Positions 26,926 through 40,216 are shown, numbered from the stretch's first letter. The stretch: 64,000 nt of DNA from Sinisalibacter lacisalsi (GCF_014640115.1 NZ_BMGI01000005.1:248001-312000), one strand, 5' to 3'. Notes: a model not told the origin generated them from the sequence alone. Numbers and translations are program-made.

Positions 26926-28143
26926 TCAGGCTTCGCCGATGCGCCGGTTGCGCCGGATCACCGCGAGGATGGCGAGCACCGAGAGCGCCGAGGAAGTCAG
27001 CATCAGCGCGAGCAGCGGGATCGCCCCGGTCTCGGCGCTGAGGATCATGCCGGAAAGCGCCGAGAGCGCGGCGCCGCCGCCGATCATCAGCGCACCGCCC
27101 AGCCCCGAGGCGCTGCCCGCGAGTTGCGGGCGCACCGAGAGCGTGCCCGCCGTGGCGTTGGGCAGAACCATGCCGTTGCCGAAGCCGAGCGGGACCATGA
27201 AGCCGAAGAACACCAGCGGATGGGCGAACCCCGCCAGGTGCAGCGAGAATGATGCGGCAAGGCCGAGGGTGGAGACGGCGGTGCCGGCCAGGATCATCCG
27301 GTCGATGCCGTAGCGCACCGAGTAGCGGCCCGAGATGCCGTTGCCCATGAGATAGCCTAGCGCCGCCGCGCCGAACAGCATGCCCAGCGTGGCCGGGTCG
27401 AGGTGGTAGATCTCGGAACCGACGAAGGGCGCACCGCCGAGGTAGGCGAAGAAGGTGCCGGAGGCGAACATCGCCGCGACCGAGTAGCCCCAGAAACGCG
27501 GCGAGGTGAGAAGCTCGGGGTAGTCGCGCAGTTGTGCGCCAAAGCCGCCTTCGCGGCGGATCGCGGTTTCGCCGAGATCGCGCCAGATCAGCCAGATCAC
27601 GAGCAGGCCGAGGCCCGCGAGAAGCCAGAAATTCGCCTGCCAGCCGAAGCCCGCATCGAGCAGGCCGCCGAGTGCGGGGCCGAACATCGGCACCAGCGAC
27701 ATGCCCATGGTGACATAGGCGATCATCGAGGCGGCCTCGGCGCCGGGCACCATGTCGCGCACCACGGCGCGGCTCAGCACCATCCCCGCCGACACCGCCG
27801 CCTGCACCATCCGGAAAGCGAGGAAGATCTCGGCGGTGGGGGCAAGAAGGCATCCGATGGTGGCGAGCACGAAGATCGCGAACGACCACAGCAGCACCGG
27901 GCGGCGGCCGTAGCGGTCGGAGATCGGGCCGATCACCACCTGCAGCACCGCATTCATCGCGAGGTAGAGCGCCACCGAAAGCTGCATCAGCCGGTATTCG
28001 GCGTCGAAAAAGGTTGTCATCGTCGGCAGCGAGGGCAGAAAGATGTTCATCGACAGCGCCGAGAGCCCCGCGATCAGGGTGAGGGTAAAAATATGCGGGG
28101 GTGTGGCGCGGTCGAGAAAGCGCACTGCGGGCATCTGGCTCAT
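26926..28143 (-). CDS. Bcr/CflA-type multidrug efflux MFS transporter
   Basis: 405 residues with twelve predicted membrane helices. The cytoplasmic loop 2-3 signature [14 protein letters not shown] (about residues 71-84) and the [11 protein letters not shown] and [19 protein letters not shown] segments are typical of the drug:H+ antiporter-1 Bcr/CflA branch. It would export drugs or metabolites across the inner membrane; the substrate is unknown. It is divergent from pccB, and the 178-bp gap carries TTTGCAA boxes that belong more probably to pccB. Confidence 0.88.
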   Translation of the reverse strand: MSQMPAVRFLDRATPPHIFTLTLIAGLSALSMNIFLPSLPTMTTFFDAEYRLMQLSVALYLAMNAVLQVVIGPISDRYGRRPVLLWSFAIFVLATIGCLLAPTAEIFLAFRMVQAAVSAGMVLSRAVVRDMVPGAEAASMIAYVTMGMSLVPMFGPALGGLLDAGFGWQANFWLLAGLGLLVIWLIWRDLGETAIRREGGFGAQLRDYPELLTSPRFWGYSVAAMFASGTFFAYLGGAPFVGSEIYHLDPATLGMLFGAAALGYLMGNGISGRYSVRYGIDRMILAGTAVSTLGLAASFSLHLAGFAHPLVFFGFMVPLGFGNGMVLPNATAGTLSVRPQLAGSASGLGGALMIGGGAALSALSGMILSAETGAIPLLALMLTSSALSVLAILAVIRRNRRIGEA

Positions 28144-28214
28144 GAAAATCGGTTACGCCCGGGCGCGGGGATTGTCGAGATGCGGGACGCCATCAGGCGG
28201 GGTGGCTACGCAAG

Positions 28215-28254
28215 TTTGCAATTTGCAGACTTGTCGTTCTGTAACATTTGCAAA
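28215..28254 (+). promoter_or_regulatory. TTTGCAA boxes upstream of pccB (PccR-type motif)
   Basis: TTTGCAA at 28215-28221 is immediately followed by TTTGCAG at 28222-28228, and a full TTTGCAAA lies at 28247-28254, 68 bp before the pccB start. The short-chain fatty acyl-CoA regulator PccR of Rhodobacter sphaeroides is known to bind a motif of two TTTGCAAA units ahead of pccB. The spacing here differs from that published motif, and no pccR gene is in the window, so regulation by a PccR orthologue is inferred. Confidence 0.55.
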
Positions 28255-28321
28255 TACGCCCGATTCCGCTTTGGGCTTCGGCCCCGGCCCGCTAGGTTGC
28301 GCCGAAATGAAGGAGGGAGCG

Positions 28322-29854
28322 ATGAAAGACATTCTCCGGGAGCTCGAAGACCGCCGCAGCGTGGCCCGCAAGGGCGGTGGTGAGCGCCGCATCGAGGCGC
28401 AGCACGCCAAGGGCAAGCTGACCGCGCGCGAACGCATCGAGCTTCTGCTCGACGAGGGCTCCTTCGAGGAGTTCGACATGTTCAAGGCCCATCGCTGCAC
28501 CGATTTCGGCATGGAAGACAACCAGATCCCCGGTGACGGCGTGATCACCGGCTGGGGCACGATCAACGGCCGTATGGTCTATGTCTTTTCGCAGGATTTC
28601 ACCGTGTTCGGCGGTTCGCTCTCGGAAACCCACGCCGAGAAGATCGCCAAGATCATGGACATGGCGATGCAGAACGGCGCGCCGGTAATCGGGCTCAACG
28701 ATTCGGGCGGCGCGCGCATCCAGGAAGGGGTCGACAGCCTCGCGGGCTACGCCGAGGTGTTTCAGCGCAACATCATGGCGAGCGGCGTGGTGCCGCAGAT
28801 CAGCGTGATCATGGGGCCCTGCGCCGGCGGTGCGGTCTACTCCCCGGCGATGACCGATTTCATCTTCATGGTGCGCGATTCCTCCTACATGTTCGTCACC
28901 GGCCCCGACGTGGTGAAAACCGTCACCAACGAGGTGGTGACGGCGGAAGAACTGGGCGGCGCCTCCACCCACACCCGCAAGAGCTCGGTCGCCGACGGCG
29001 CTTTCGACAACGACGTCGAAGCGATGGACGAGGTGCGCCGGCTGGTCGATTTCCTGCCGCTCAACAACCGCGCGAAGGTTCCGGTGCGGCCGTTCTTCGA
29101 CGATCCGGGCCGGATCGAGGAAAGCCTCGACACGCTGATCCCCGACAATCTCAACCAGCCCTACGACATGAAGGAGCTGATCCTGAAGCTGGCCGACGAG
29201 GGCGATTTCTACGAGATCCAGGAAGCCTTCGCCGCCAACATCATCACCGGCTTCATCCGCATCGAGGGCCGCACCGTGGGCGTGGTGGCGAACCAGCCGA
29301 TGGTGCTCGCCGGCGTGCTCGACATCGATTCGAGCCGTAAGGCCGCGCGCTTCGTGCGCTTCTGCGACGCCTTCGAGATCCCGATCCTCACGCTTGTCGA
29401 CGTGCCGGGCTTCCTGCCGGGCACCAGCCAGGAATACGGCGGCGTGATCAAGCACGGCGCGAAGCTGCTGTTCGCCTACGGCGAGGCGACGGTGCCGAAG
29501 GTGACGGTGATCACCCGCAAGGCCTACGGCGGGGCCTATGACGTGATGGCCTCGAAGCACCTGCGCGGCGATTTCAACTATGCCTGGCCCACCGCGCAGA
29601 TCGCGGTGATGGGGGCCAAGGGCGCGGTGGAAATCCTCTACCGCAGCGAGTTGAACGATCCCGAGAAGATCGCCCAGCGCACGAAGGACTACGAGACCCG
29701 CTTCGCAAACCCCTTCGTCGCCGCCGAGCGGGGCTTCATCGACGAGGTGATCCAGCCGCATTCCACCCGCAAGCGGGTGGCCCGGGCCTTTGCGTCCCTG
29801 CGCAACAAGAAGCTCGAAAACCCTTGGAAAAAACACGACAATATCCCGCTGTGA
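28322..29854 (+). CDS. pccB: propionyl-CoA carboxylase beta subunit
   Basis: 510 residues of the carboxyltransferase family. It transfers CO2 from carboxybiotin on PccA to propionyl-CoA, giving methylmalonyl-CoA. Oxyanion-hole regions are visible as [12 protein letters not shown] near 122 and [16 protein letters not shown] near 163 in the N-domain, and [20 protein letters not shown] near 400 in the C-domain. The ATG at 28322 follows AGGAGG. The stop codon lies within a small perfect hairpin (ATCCCGCT/AGCGGGAT, 29843-29861), which may stabilise or limit read-through into the next gene. Confidence 0.96.
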   Translation: MKDILRELEDRRSVARKGGGERRIEAQHAKGKLTARERIELLLDEGSFEEFDMFKAHRCTDFGMEDNQIPGDGVITGWGTINGRMVYVFSQDFTVFGGSLSETHAEKIAKIMDMAMQNGAPVIGLNDSGGARIQEGVDSLAGYAEVFQRNIMASGVVPQISVIMGPCAGGAVYSPAMTDFIFMVRDSSYMFVTGPDVVKTVTNEVVTAEELGGASTHTRKSSVADGAFDNDVEAMDEVRRLVDFLPLNNRAKVPVRPFFDDPGRIEESLDTLIPDNLNQPYDMKELILKLADEGDFYEIQEAFAANIITGFIRIEGRTVGVVANQPMVLAGVLDIDSSRKAARFVRFCDAFEIPILTLVDVPGFLPGTSQEYGGVIKHGAKLLFAYGEATVPKVTVITRKAYGGAYDVMASKHLRGDFNYAWPTAQIAVMGAKGAVEILYRSELNDPEKIAQRTKDYETRFANPFVAAERGFIDEVIQPHSTRKRVARAFASLRNKKLENPWKKHDNIPL

Positions 29855-29873
29855 GCGGGATACCGGAGGCCTG

Positions 29874-30287
29874 ATGCGGTTCGCGACACGATGGAAAGGC
29901 GCTGCCTTGGCGCTGCTCTGCGCCACCCCGGCGCTGGCCGAGGGGGCGGGCGTCATCGCCCTGCCCTCGGGCCGGGAGGTCGCGTTTCATGACGTGATCT
30001 GGAGCGAGCCGGGTCCGGCCGGGCTCACCCTGCGCTTCCGCTTTCTCGAACCCGACCTCGCGAGGGCGCTCGAAGCGATGGATTACGACACCCTCGAAGC
30101 CGACATGGCCTATCTCTGCGAGGCCTACGCGCTGGAGCGCATCGCCAACACCGGGCCGCAGCCAAACCAGGTGGTGATCTCGGTCTCGAACCGCCCGGTC
30201 GACTTCGGCGACACCGACCCGGACGCGGTGCAGGTGTTCGAAGCCTATACCCCCGGGGCCGACGGCTGCATCTGGGAGGGGTTCTGA
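29874..30287 (+). CDS. small secreted protein of the pcc cluster (DUF6497-like)
   Basis: 137 residues: a Sec signal peptide (MRFATRWKGAALALLCATPA then LAEG) and a compact mature domain with two cysteines (YLCEAYAL and DGCIWEGF) that could form a disulfide. It resembles the DUF6497 proteins that recur after pccB in Rhodobacteraceae, sometimes mislabelled acetolactate synthase; the family number is from memory. It lies 19 nt after pccB and its stop overlaps the next start (TGATG), so it is co-transcribed. Function unknown. Confidence 0.7.
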   Translation: MRFATRWKGAALALLCATPALAEGAGVIALPSGREVAFHDVIWSEPGPAGLTLRFRFLEPDLARALEAMDYDTLEADMAYLCEAYALERIANTGPQPNQVVISVSNRPVDFGDTDPDAVQVFEAYTPGADGCIWEGF

Positions 30288-30700
30288 TGGCGCTGCCCGA
30301 CATGACCAAGCACCGCGGCTTTCCCGGCCGCCTGCCCGGCACCGATTTCCAGTTCACCATCCGCCGGGCCAACAAGAAGGGCGCGACGCCGCTGATCCGC
30401 CGCGAGCGCTACGCCGACCGGCGCCCGGCCGACCGGCGCGCCGACGCGGGCTTCATGGCCGCGCTCTGGGCGCATTTCGGCGAGGAGCCCTTCGAGCGTG
30501 GCAATCTCGACGCCGGGCGGCTTTCATGGCTGTTCGGCCGCGAGGTGGTGCCGGCCGAAGACCCGTTCGACCCGGCGAGCTACGAGGCGATGCTGAGAAT
30601 CAACGTCGACCTGGCGCGCGCGAGCTTTCCCGAGGCCTTCGACGCGGAGGCCGCCGACTGGACCGAAGACGGCGAGGACGACGAGGATTGGGACGAATGA
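30287..30700 (+). CDS. conserved hypothetical protein of the pcc operon
   Basis: 137 residues, cytoplasmic, starting ALPDMTKHRGFPGRLPGTDF and very acidic at the end (WTEDGEDDEDWDE). The central stretch IRRERYADRRPADRRADAGF is strongly basic, so the protein is charge-segregated. I do not recognise a domain, but the same gene recurs between pccB and pccA in related genomes as I remember. The ATG overlaps the previous stop by 1 nt. After it comes a 334-bp gap with a possible leader frame and a terminator before pccA. Confidence 0.65.
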   Translation: MALPDMTKHRGFPGRLPGTDFQFTIRRANKKGATPLIRRERYADRRPADRRADAGFMAALWAHFGEEPFERGNLDAGRLSWLFGREVVPAEDPFDPASYEAMLRINVDLARASFPEAFDAEAADWTEDGEDDEDWDE

Positions 30701-30796
30701 GCGCCTTTTTGCCAGCGACTTGCGGATTTTGGCGGACCGCCGCGCAAAGCGGGCGGTCGGGCCGCGTGGGCTGTTCGGCGATCCCGGCGCGCGTTT

Positions 30797-30880
30797 ATGG
30801 TGCTCGCATGGCAGGGGCTCTATCCCGGCTTCCTGCCTGGTTTAGCAAAACCGTTACCCTTCCCCTTCTGCCCGGTCTGA
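30797..30880 (+). CDS. possible leader peptide before pccA
   Basis: ATG at 30797 opens a 27-codon frame reading MVLAWQGLYPGFLPGLAKP then LPFPFCPV, stopping at a TGA located inside the left arm of the terminator hairpin at 30871-30907. The peptide is hydrophobic and has seven prolines. A stop codon nested in a terminator stem is the geometry of translation-coupled attenuation. The ribosome-binding site is weak, so this is a candidate only. Confidence 0.3.
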   Translation: MVLAWQGLYPGFLPGLAKPLPFPFCPV

Positions 30881-30907
30881 CCCTCTTTGGGTCAGGCCGG
30901 GATTTTT
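30871..30907 (+). terminator. strong rho-independent terminator between the pcc sub-operons
   Basis: CCCGGTCTGACCC and GGGTCAGGCCGGG form a 13-bp stem (one T-G type pair) around TCTTT, followed by ATTTTT. This is the most convincing terminator in the window. It lies 170 bp after the small operon gene and 128 bp before pccA, so pccA must either have its own promoter downstream or be controlled by read-through. Confidence 0.88.
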
Positions 30908-31034
30908 CGTGTGCGCCCACGGCACGAGCAACCGCGCCGCGCGCGCGGCGCTGCCGCCCCGGCGCGCGCCGGGGAGCGCCGGCACCCCTCATGCGGCCAT
31001 GCCGCCCGACACACATCACCAAGAGGAACGGGAC

Positions 31035-33035
<2,001 letters not shown>

Positions 33036-33091
33036 GTCATGCCCTGGGCGCACCGCCTTTCCGGCCCGCGCCCATCGGGCCCGCGGCCGGG

Positions 33092-33619
33092 TTACAAGCC
33101 GCGCTGGTCGCGCATTTCCTGTTGCCGCATCGGCATCTTGTCGATCGAGCGGGAGATCTCGCGCACGTCCCACGGGTTCGGCTTGCGCAGGTATCGCTGG
33201 CCGTCCTTGCCGATCAGCACGAGGTCGAAGCCGCGCGGCCGCAGCGCCTTGCGAATGGGAGACATGGGGACGGGGTCGGTATCGACGATCACGACCACGT
33301 CGCGCTCCAGCAATTCCAGCGGGCGCTGCTCGATATACGTCATCTGCTGGATGAACCGGGGATCGTTCGGCCCGTCGGCGAAGACGACGAGCGGGCGGGC
33401 GAGCCAGAGAAACTCGGAAAGCTCGACCTCGCCGGCCTCCATGATCACGAGACCGGGCAATTCCTCGAGATCCTCTTCCATGTCATGGTCAAGGGTCTCG
33501 GGCTCCTCGGCCGGGGCCTCGACCGGCGCACCGGGCATATCCTCAGCCTCCTGGGCGAACAGGGGCGTTGCGGCGAGGCTGGCGGCGAAACCGGCGGCAA
33601 GGGCTAGGGCTTTGATCAT
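33092..33619 (-). CDS. secreted DUF4174 domain protein
   Basis: 175 residues. N-terminal signal peptide ([19 protein letters not shown], cleavage about LFAQ), then an acidic Pro/Glu-rich linker ([20 protein letters not shown]) and a C-terminal thioredoxin-like DUF4174 domain ([49 protein letters not shown]). DUF4174 proteins are predicted periplasmic and uncharacterised; no CxxC redox motif is present. It lies antisense between pccA and mcm and is divergent from mcm with 66 bp between starts. Confidence 0.85.
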   Translation of the reverse strand: MIKALALAAGFAASLAATPLFAQEAEDMPGAPVEAPAEEPETLDHDMEEDLEELPGLVIMEAGEVELSEFLWLARPLVVFADGPNDPRFIQQMTYIEQRPLELLERDVVVIVDTDPVPMSPIRKALRPRGFDLVLIGKDGQRYLRKPNPWDVREISRSIDKMPMRQQEMRDQRGL

Positions 33620-33685
33620 CTGCGCTCCTTTTCTTTTTCATATAGGCTACGGAGCACAGGGCACAATGGACGAAGGAGAGTGTCG

Positions 33686-35815
<2,130 letters not shown>

Positions 35816-35895
35816 CGCGGCACGAGGGCAACCGGCGCAGATAGTCTTTTGGTTTCGCCACGGGCCGTGGCAATGTCGCGCAGAACGGAGGGCAG

Positions 35896-36510
35896 ATGCC
35901 GGGACTCATCGATCACCTCGTCGTCACCGCCGACAGGCTTTCGGCGGCGAACGCGCTCGTCGAATCCGAGCTCGGTCTGGCAACCGCTCCGGGTGGCGCG
36001 GATGCCGCGATGGGCACGCATGACCGGCTGCTTTCGCTCGGACCGGAAGATTTTGTCGCGGCGCTCGCGATCGACCCGGGCGCCCCTGCCCCGGCCTGGG
36101 CGCGCTGGTTCGGCCTCGACCGGCGCGAGGGCCCGGCTCGGCTTTCCGGATGGGCCTTGCGGGTGCCCGATCTCGACGCGGCTCTCGCCGAGGCGCCGGA
36201 GGGGATCGGCGACCCGGTCGAGGTGATGCGCGGCGCCTGCCGCGGGCGCATCAGCCTGCCCGAAAGCGGCATCCTGCCCTTCGACGGGATCTTCCCGGCC
36301 CTGGTAGAGTGGACCGGGCCGATGCCCGCCGCCGGGCTCGATGACCACGGCGCCCGCCTCGTCTCGCTCCAGATCCGCCATCCGCGCGCCGGCGCGCTCG
36401 GCTGGGCGCTGTCGATGCTGTCGAGCGACGACCGGCTGGTGGTGCGCGAGGGGCCGGTCGGGCTTTCGGCGCTGATCCACACCCCCGAGGGCGAAAAGGT
36501 GCTCGCATGA
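35896..36510 (+). CDS. VOC (glyoxalase-like) family protein
   Basis: 204 residues beginning PGLIDHLVVTADRLSAANAL, typical of the Glyoxalase_3-like branch of the vicinal oxygen chelate superfamily, where the His in IDHLV begins the metal site. The central part follows the pattern with GLDRREGPARLSGWALRVPD. Reaction unknown. Its last 4 nt overlap the GNAT gene, and 80 bp separate it from mcm, so the three-gene run VOC-GNAT-DnaJ-like may share a transcript. Confidence 0.8.
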   Translation: MPGLIDHLVVTADRLSAANALVESELGLATAPGGADAAMGTHDRLLSLGPEDFVAALAIDPGAPAPAWARWFGLDRREGPARLSGWALRVPDLDAALAEAPEGIGDPVEVMRGACRGRISLPESGILPFDGIFPALVEWTGPMPAAGLDDHGARLVSLQIRHPRAGALGWALSMLSSDDRLVVREGPVGLSALIHTPEGEKVLA

Positions 36511-36992
36511 TCCGCCCCGCGCGGGCGGAGGACGCCGCCCCGATCGCCGGGTTCTGGAACCCGCTGATCCGCGATACCGCCGTAACCTTCAACTCGGCCG
36601 AGCGATCCGAGGCCGAGATCGCCGCGTCCATCGCCGAGAAGGCGCGCAGCGGGCACGGGTTTTTCGTGGCCGAAGCGGGTGGCGCGGTGGTCGGCTTCGT
36701 CAGCTACGGCCAGTTTCGGGCCGGGGTGGGCTATGCCCGGACGATGGAACACACGATCATTCTTGCAGGCGACGGGCGCCGGAACGGGCTTGGGCGCGCG
36801 CTGCTCGGGGCGGCGGAAGACCACGCGCGCAGCGGCGGCGCGCGGATGATGATCGCCGGGGTTTCGGGCGAGAACACCGACGGGATCGCCTTTCACGCCC
36901 GGATGGGCTACGCCGAGATCGCCCGGCTGGAAGGCGTGGGCTGGAAATTCGGCCGCGCGATGGATCTCGTGCTGATGCGCAAAACGCTGTAG
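36507..36992 (+). CDS. GNAT N-acetyltransferase (phosphinothricin acetyltransferase-like)
   Basis: 161 residues, IRPARAEDAAPIAGFWNPLI at the start, acetyl-CoA loop GDGRRNGLGRALLGA near 93 (Q/RxxGxG/A motif) and GFHARMGYAEIARLEGVGWKFGR near the end, all typical of the Pat/Bar-like GNAT enzymes. Substrates in this branch are often amino acid analogues such as methionine derivatives. The ATG overlaps the VOC gene by 4 nt. Confidence 0.87.
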   Translation: MIRPARAEDAAPIAGFWNPLIRDTAVTFNSAERSEAEIAASIAEKARSGHGFFVAEAGGAVVGFVSYGQFRAGVGYARTMEHTIILAGDGRRNGLGRALLGAAEDHARSGGARMMIAGVSGENTDGIAFHARMGYAEIARLEGVGWKFGRAMDLVLMRKTL

Positions 36993-37001
36993 AAAGTGCC
37001 C

Positions 37002-37682
37002 ATGTCGATCTGGACCCGCATTACCGAGGCGCTTGGCGCGTTGCGTTCCGGCGAGAGCCTCGCGGAGGTGTTCTCGCGCCTGCGCACACCGCCGGAACGC
37101 TCGACGGCCTTCACCATCGCGGTGATCGCGCTCGGGGCGAAGATGGCCAAGGCCGACGGGCAGGTGACGCGCGACGAGGTTTCGGCCTTCCGCGAAGTGT
37201 TCACCATCCCCGAGATCGAGGAGAAGAACGCCGCGCGCGTGTTCAACCTGGCTCGCACCGACGTGGCGGGGTTCGAGCTCTACGCCCGCAAGATCGTGGC
37301 GCTGTTCGGCACTGATGACCCGGCGCTGTGCGACCTGATGGAAGGGCTCTTCCACATCGCCATGGCCGACGGCGAGTATCACCCGGCGGAGGACGAGTTC
37401 CTTTCGCAGGTGGCGGAGATTTTCGGCATCGACGAGATGCGCTTCCGGGCGCTCCGGGCGCGCTTCGTGCCCGCAGCCGCGCCCGATCCCTACACCGTGC
37501 TGGGCGTGCGCCCCGACGCCCCGATGGACGAGATTCGCGCGGTCTGGCGCACCGAGGTGCGCGCCTCGCATCCCGACCAGCTCGCCGCGCGCGGGGTGCC
37601 GGCAGAGGCGGTGAGGCTCGCCGAGAAACATCTGATCGCGGTGAACCGGGCCTGGGAGGAGATCCGCGCGGCCCGCGCCTGA
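37002..37682 (+). CDS. TerB-DnaJ co-chaperone (DjlA-like)
   Basis: 226 residues: an N-terminal TerB-like helical domain (IAVIALGAKMAKADGQVTRD near 45, HIAMADGEYHPAEDEF near 125) and a C-terminal J domain (DPYTVLGVRPDAPMDEIRAV, with the essential HPD tripeptide in RASHPDQLAARG). This soluble version of DjlA would stimulate DnaK ATPase. The ATG at 37002 gives MSIWTRITEAL; a GTG two codons earlier is in frame. It lies 9 nt after the GNAT gene. Confidence 0.88.
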   Translation: MSIWTRITEALGALRSGESLAEVFSRLRTPPERSTAFTIAVIALGAKMAKADGQVTRDEVSAFREVFTIPEIEEKNAARVFNLARTDVAGFELYARKIVALFGTDDPALCDLMEGLFHIAMADGEYHPAEDEFLSQVAEIFGIDEMRFRALRARFVPAAAPDPYTVLGVRPDAPMDEIRAVWRTEVRASHPDQLAARGVPAEAVRLAEKHLIAVNRAWEEIRAARA

Positions 37683-37758
37683 TGCGGCGACGGTGGCGCG
37701 TTGCGGCGTGCGAAGGGGGCGGCGGACAGGGTGCGAAGCGGGCGCGGGCCTCCCCGTG

Positions 37759-38958
37759 CTATCCCCGCAGCCGTCCGGCGAGGCGCGAGGGCCAGCCGGT
37801 CATCTTCTCGGTGATTTTCCCGATCAGCTGCTTGGAGATCCGCTTCTCGATCTCGCCATAGGTCGTCTCGCCCGCGAGCAGGTCGAAGAAGGCCTGGCGC
37901 ATGGTGAGCGAGTTCGCCAGCTTGTCCTTGAACAGGCCGGAGAAGCGGTCGGAATACTCGAAATGGCGCAGCTTGTTGGCCTTGTCGAGTTCGGCGTGGA
38001 TGTAGTGGATGCGCTTGCGATAGACCCCGGTGGCCATCGCCGGCTTGCCCGCCTTGAGCACTTCCGCCGCCGCCTCGGCGGCCTCGGCGCCGCTTTCCAT
38101 CGCGTAAGCCAGGCCCTCGCCGGTGATACCGTCAACCAGGCCGGCGGCATCGCCCGCGAGCAGCACGTTGCCGCGCCCCGGCACCTTCTGGTAATCGCCG
38201 AGCGGAATATGCGCGCCCTTGATCTTCACCCCCTCGCCCGCCGCGCCGGCCTCTAGATCGAGGTAATGCTCCATCCGCGCCTTGAGATCCTGGTCGAGCG
38301 ACTTGATCGAGCCGAGGCCGATGGTGCGGGTCTCACGCTTGGGGAAATTCCAGCCGTAGCCCCAGTTGACGACGCGAAAGTCGATCGACATCCGCGCATC
38401 GGCGTCACAGCCGCCGGGCACCTCGGCCTCGAAGGCGAAGCCGATCCTGTCGGGATCGAAGGCCCGGCCGAAGATGTGGCGGGCGACCGGGCTGGCGGCA
38501 CCGTCGGCCCCGATCAGAACGCCGTAGCCGATCCGGGTGCCGTCGGAGAGCACCAGCACGTCGGCTGTGTCATCGAAGGTTTCGATCCGGGTGCCCTGGT
38601 AATCCTCCGCCCCGGCGGCGATGGCTTCGAGCAGCAGCCGGTGATCGAGATCGACCCGGTAGGTGTAGGTGAGATCATAAGGCGCGTCGAACTCGGCCAG
38701 CGTTTCGCCGTTCCACTTGAAGGCGACCTTGCGGGAAGACAGGAAACGCTCGGGATCGACCTCGAGGCCGAACACGTCGCGCATCGCCTTCTGGCCACGG
38801 CCCGAGAGCAGGGCGCCGCACAGCTTGTGGCGCGGAAAGACGGCGCGGTCGATCACCGCGGCGGACAGCCCCAGCGCCCGCGCCCGCCGAGCCGCCGCCG
38901 CGCCCGCCGGCCCTGCCCCGACCACGACCACGTCGTAGGATCTCACGCCATCCGCCAT
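37759..38958 (-). CDS. geranylgeranyl reductase family FAD-dependent oxidoreductase
   Basis: 399 residues. The N-terminal VVVVGAGPAGAAAARRARAL is the FAD dinucleotide fold, followed by FPRHKLCGALLSGRG (PxxKxCG motif of the geranylgeranyl reductase family) and the second FAD motif GNVLLAGDAAGLVDGITGEGL near 280. Relatives saturate isoprenoid chains or act in quinone/ubiquinone and lipid metabolism. The gene follows the 62-residue small gene by 11 nt on the same strand. No photosynthesis genes are nearby, so a bacteriochlorophyll role is not supported here. Confidence 0.88.
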   Translation of the reverse strand: MADGVRSYDVVVVGAGPAGAAAARRARALGLSAAVIDRAVFPRHKLCGALLSGRGQKAMRDVFGLEVDPERFLSSRKVAFKWNGETLAEFDAPYDLTYTYRVDLDHRLLLEAIAAGAEDYQGTRIETFDDTADVLVLSDGTRIGYGVLIGADGAASPVARHIFGRAFDPDRIGFAFEAEVPGGCDADARMSIDFRVVNWGYGWNFPKRETRTIGLGSIKSLDQDLKARMEHYLDLEAGAAGEGVKIKGAHIPLGDYQKVPGRGNVLLAGDAAGLVDGITGEGLAYAMESGAEAAEAAAEVLKAGKPAMATGVYRKRIHYIHAELDKANKLRHFEYSDRFSGLFKDKLANSLTMRQAFFDLLAGETTYGEIEKRISKQLIGKITEKMTGWPSRLAGRLRG

Positions 38959-38969
38959 CGCACACTCCG

Positions 38970-39158
38970 TTACTTGCGGGATCTTTTAGGCGAAACATCC
39001 TCGATAGAAAAGGCAACATCGCGCGACGCCAGCCACTCGGCGAAAGCCGACACCTTGTCGTCGAGCGAACAGGTGGGCGGCAGGCTGTCGAGATGGGTCT
39101 GGTAGTCCATCCGCAGTTGCAGTTGTTTTTCGGGCGTCAGTTCGGACCAAGGTGTCAT
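38970..39158 (-). CDS. 62-residue conserved small protein
   Basis: ATG at 39158, preceded by GGGGAG, opens MTPWSELTPEKQLQLRMDYQ and ends EDVSPKRSRK. It is hydrophilic with one cysteine (LPPTCSLDDKV) and no membrane segment. The 11-nt spacing to the flavoprotein gene marks an operon of two. I cannot assign a family or a role. Confidence 0.6.
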   Translation of the reverse strand: MTPWSELTPEKQLQLRMDYQTHLDSLPPTCSLDDKVSAFAEWLASRDVAFSIEDVSPKRSRK

Positions 39159-39244
39159 GGCGCTTCTCCCCTTGCCCCTCAAGGATGGGGTTGAAACCGC
39201 CCGTCTGCAAGCGCACATATGCGCGAAGATGAATTTCTCACGGG

Positions 39245-39700
39245 ATGAAACAGATGGCCGCCTCGATGAAAATGACCTGCCTCGATTGTGGCGCGGTGAA
39301 CCGCGTGCCCGCCGACAAGCTCGCCGCCGGTCCCAAGTGCGGCACCTGCGGCAGCAAGCTCAACGACGGCAAGGTGCGCGAGATGGACGCGGGCGTGCTC
39401 GCCAAGGCGGCGAAGAGCGATGACCTGCCGCTGCTCGTCGATTTCTGGGCGCCATGGTGCGGGCCGTGCCGGATGATGGCGCCGGAATTCGCCAAGGCGG
39501 CGCAGAAGCTCGCCCCCGGCGCGCGGCTCGCCAAGATCAACACCGAGGATTTCCCCAAGGTGTCGACGAAGAACAACATCCGCGGCATCCCGACGATGAT
39601 CCTGTTCCAGAACGGGCGCGAAGTGGCGCGCCAGTCGGGCGCGGTGCCGGCCTCTGCGATCGAGCAGTTCGTGCGCAGCAAGGCGAAAGTCGCAAGCTGA
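39245..39700 (+). CDS. trxC: thioredoxin TrxC (thioredoxin 2) with N-terminal zinc ribbon
   Basis: 151 residues. The N-terminal zinc finger has two CxxC pairs ([12 protein letters not shown] and CGTCGSKL), then a thioredoxin domain with the active site [16 protein letters not shown] near residue 76 and the cis-proline in GIPTMILF. TrxC reduces protein disulfides and helps in oxidative stress. Several ATGs (39245, 39254, 39266) are possible starts; the first is used here but the last fits the family N-terminus better. Followed by the tRNA-Ala gene. Confidence 0.93.
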   Translation: MKQMAASMKMTCLDCGAVNRVPADKLAAGPKCGTCGSKLNDGKVREMDAGVLAKAAKSDDLPLLVDFWAPWCGPCRMMAPEFAKAAQKLAPGARLAKINTEDFPKVSTKNNIRGIPTMILFQNGREVARQSGAVPASAIEQFVRSKAKVAS

Positions 39701-39739
39701 AGCCCTGGCGGCAAGGCGGAAGGTTCGGGCGTTTCGCGC

Positions 39740-39770
39740 TTGACACCGAACGCTCGAACCGCCAGATAGC
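39740..39770 (+). promoter_or_regulatory. likely tRNA-Ala promoter
   Basis: TTGACA at 39740-39745 is a perfect -35 hexamer, followed 17 nt later by CAGATAGC, a weak -10 region ending nine bases before the tRNA. The placement is right for a stable-RNA promoter. Confidence 0.5.
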
Positions 39771-39778
39771 ATCCCGTT

Positions 39779-39854
<76 letters not shown>

Positions 39855-39897
39855 ATTCCCATTGAAATCATTACAAAAACCAACTTAAGACCGACTT

Positions 39898-39936
39898 TGC
39901 CCCTAGTTAGCCCCTAAAATGAGGACCGCTAGGGGC
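39898..39936 (+). repeat. left arm-type repeats (GCCCCTA)
   Basis: TGCCCCTA (39898-39905) and GCCCCTAAAAT (39910-39920) are separated by four bases; an inverted copy TAGGGGC lies at 39930-39936. The same two-unit arrangement recurs near the right end at 52113-52135 with identical spacing. Arm-type integrase binding sites are arranged like this near att sites. Confidence 0.55.
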
Positions 39937-40092
39937 CGAATGCAGGTCATGGTCGCCAACACTCCAGATTGCCGCTAGAGGCCCGGCGGGAGACGATTTG
40001 GTCGCAGGCACCCCCCCACCCCCCGGCCTGACCCGCTCGTCGCGCTGAAAGCCATATCCGCCGTTCACACAAAACGACGGTGGCCGGAACTC

Positions 40093-40110
40093 TTTGTCGG
40101 ATTTGTCAAA
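40093..40110 (+). promoter_or_regulatory. TTTGTC/TTTGTCAAA operator-like site upstream of mrr
   Basis: TTTGTC at 40093-40098 is repeated as TTTGTCAAA at 40102-40110. It lies about 107-124 bp upstream of the mrr start, a position matched by related sites before alpA and before the integrase unit. It may be a shared operator; the arrangement here is direct rather than perfectly palindromic. Confidence 0.4.
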
Positions 40111-40216
40111 CGGGACGACGGAAATCATGAATAGTCTTCCTTCCGGGCAAAGAGGTTGATTTCCTCTGGTAGGAGGCTGAAAGTGTCTCGGCGTAGATTT
40201 GATCGGAGGTTGTTGA

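Noticed and set aside
28215-28254. TTTGCAA boxes as operators of the divergent MFS exporter
   Set aside because: They match the motif known for pccB regulation and lie nearer to pccB; control of the exporter cannot be excluded but has no support.
29843-29861. Hairpin at the pccB stop codon as a terminator
   Set aside because: It has an 8-bp stem without a T tract and the next gene begins 13 bp later in the same operon, so at most it tunes expression.
37759-38958. bchP/chlP (bacteriochlorophyll geranylgeranyl reductase)
   Set aside because: Family match is general; no photosynthesis genes are present and the neighbour is an unrelated small gene, so the specific name was withheld.
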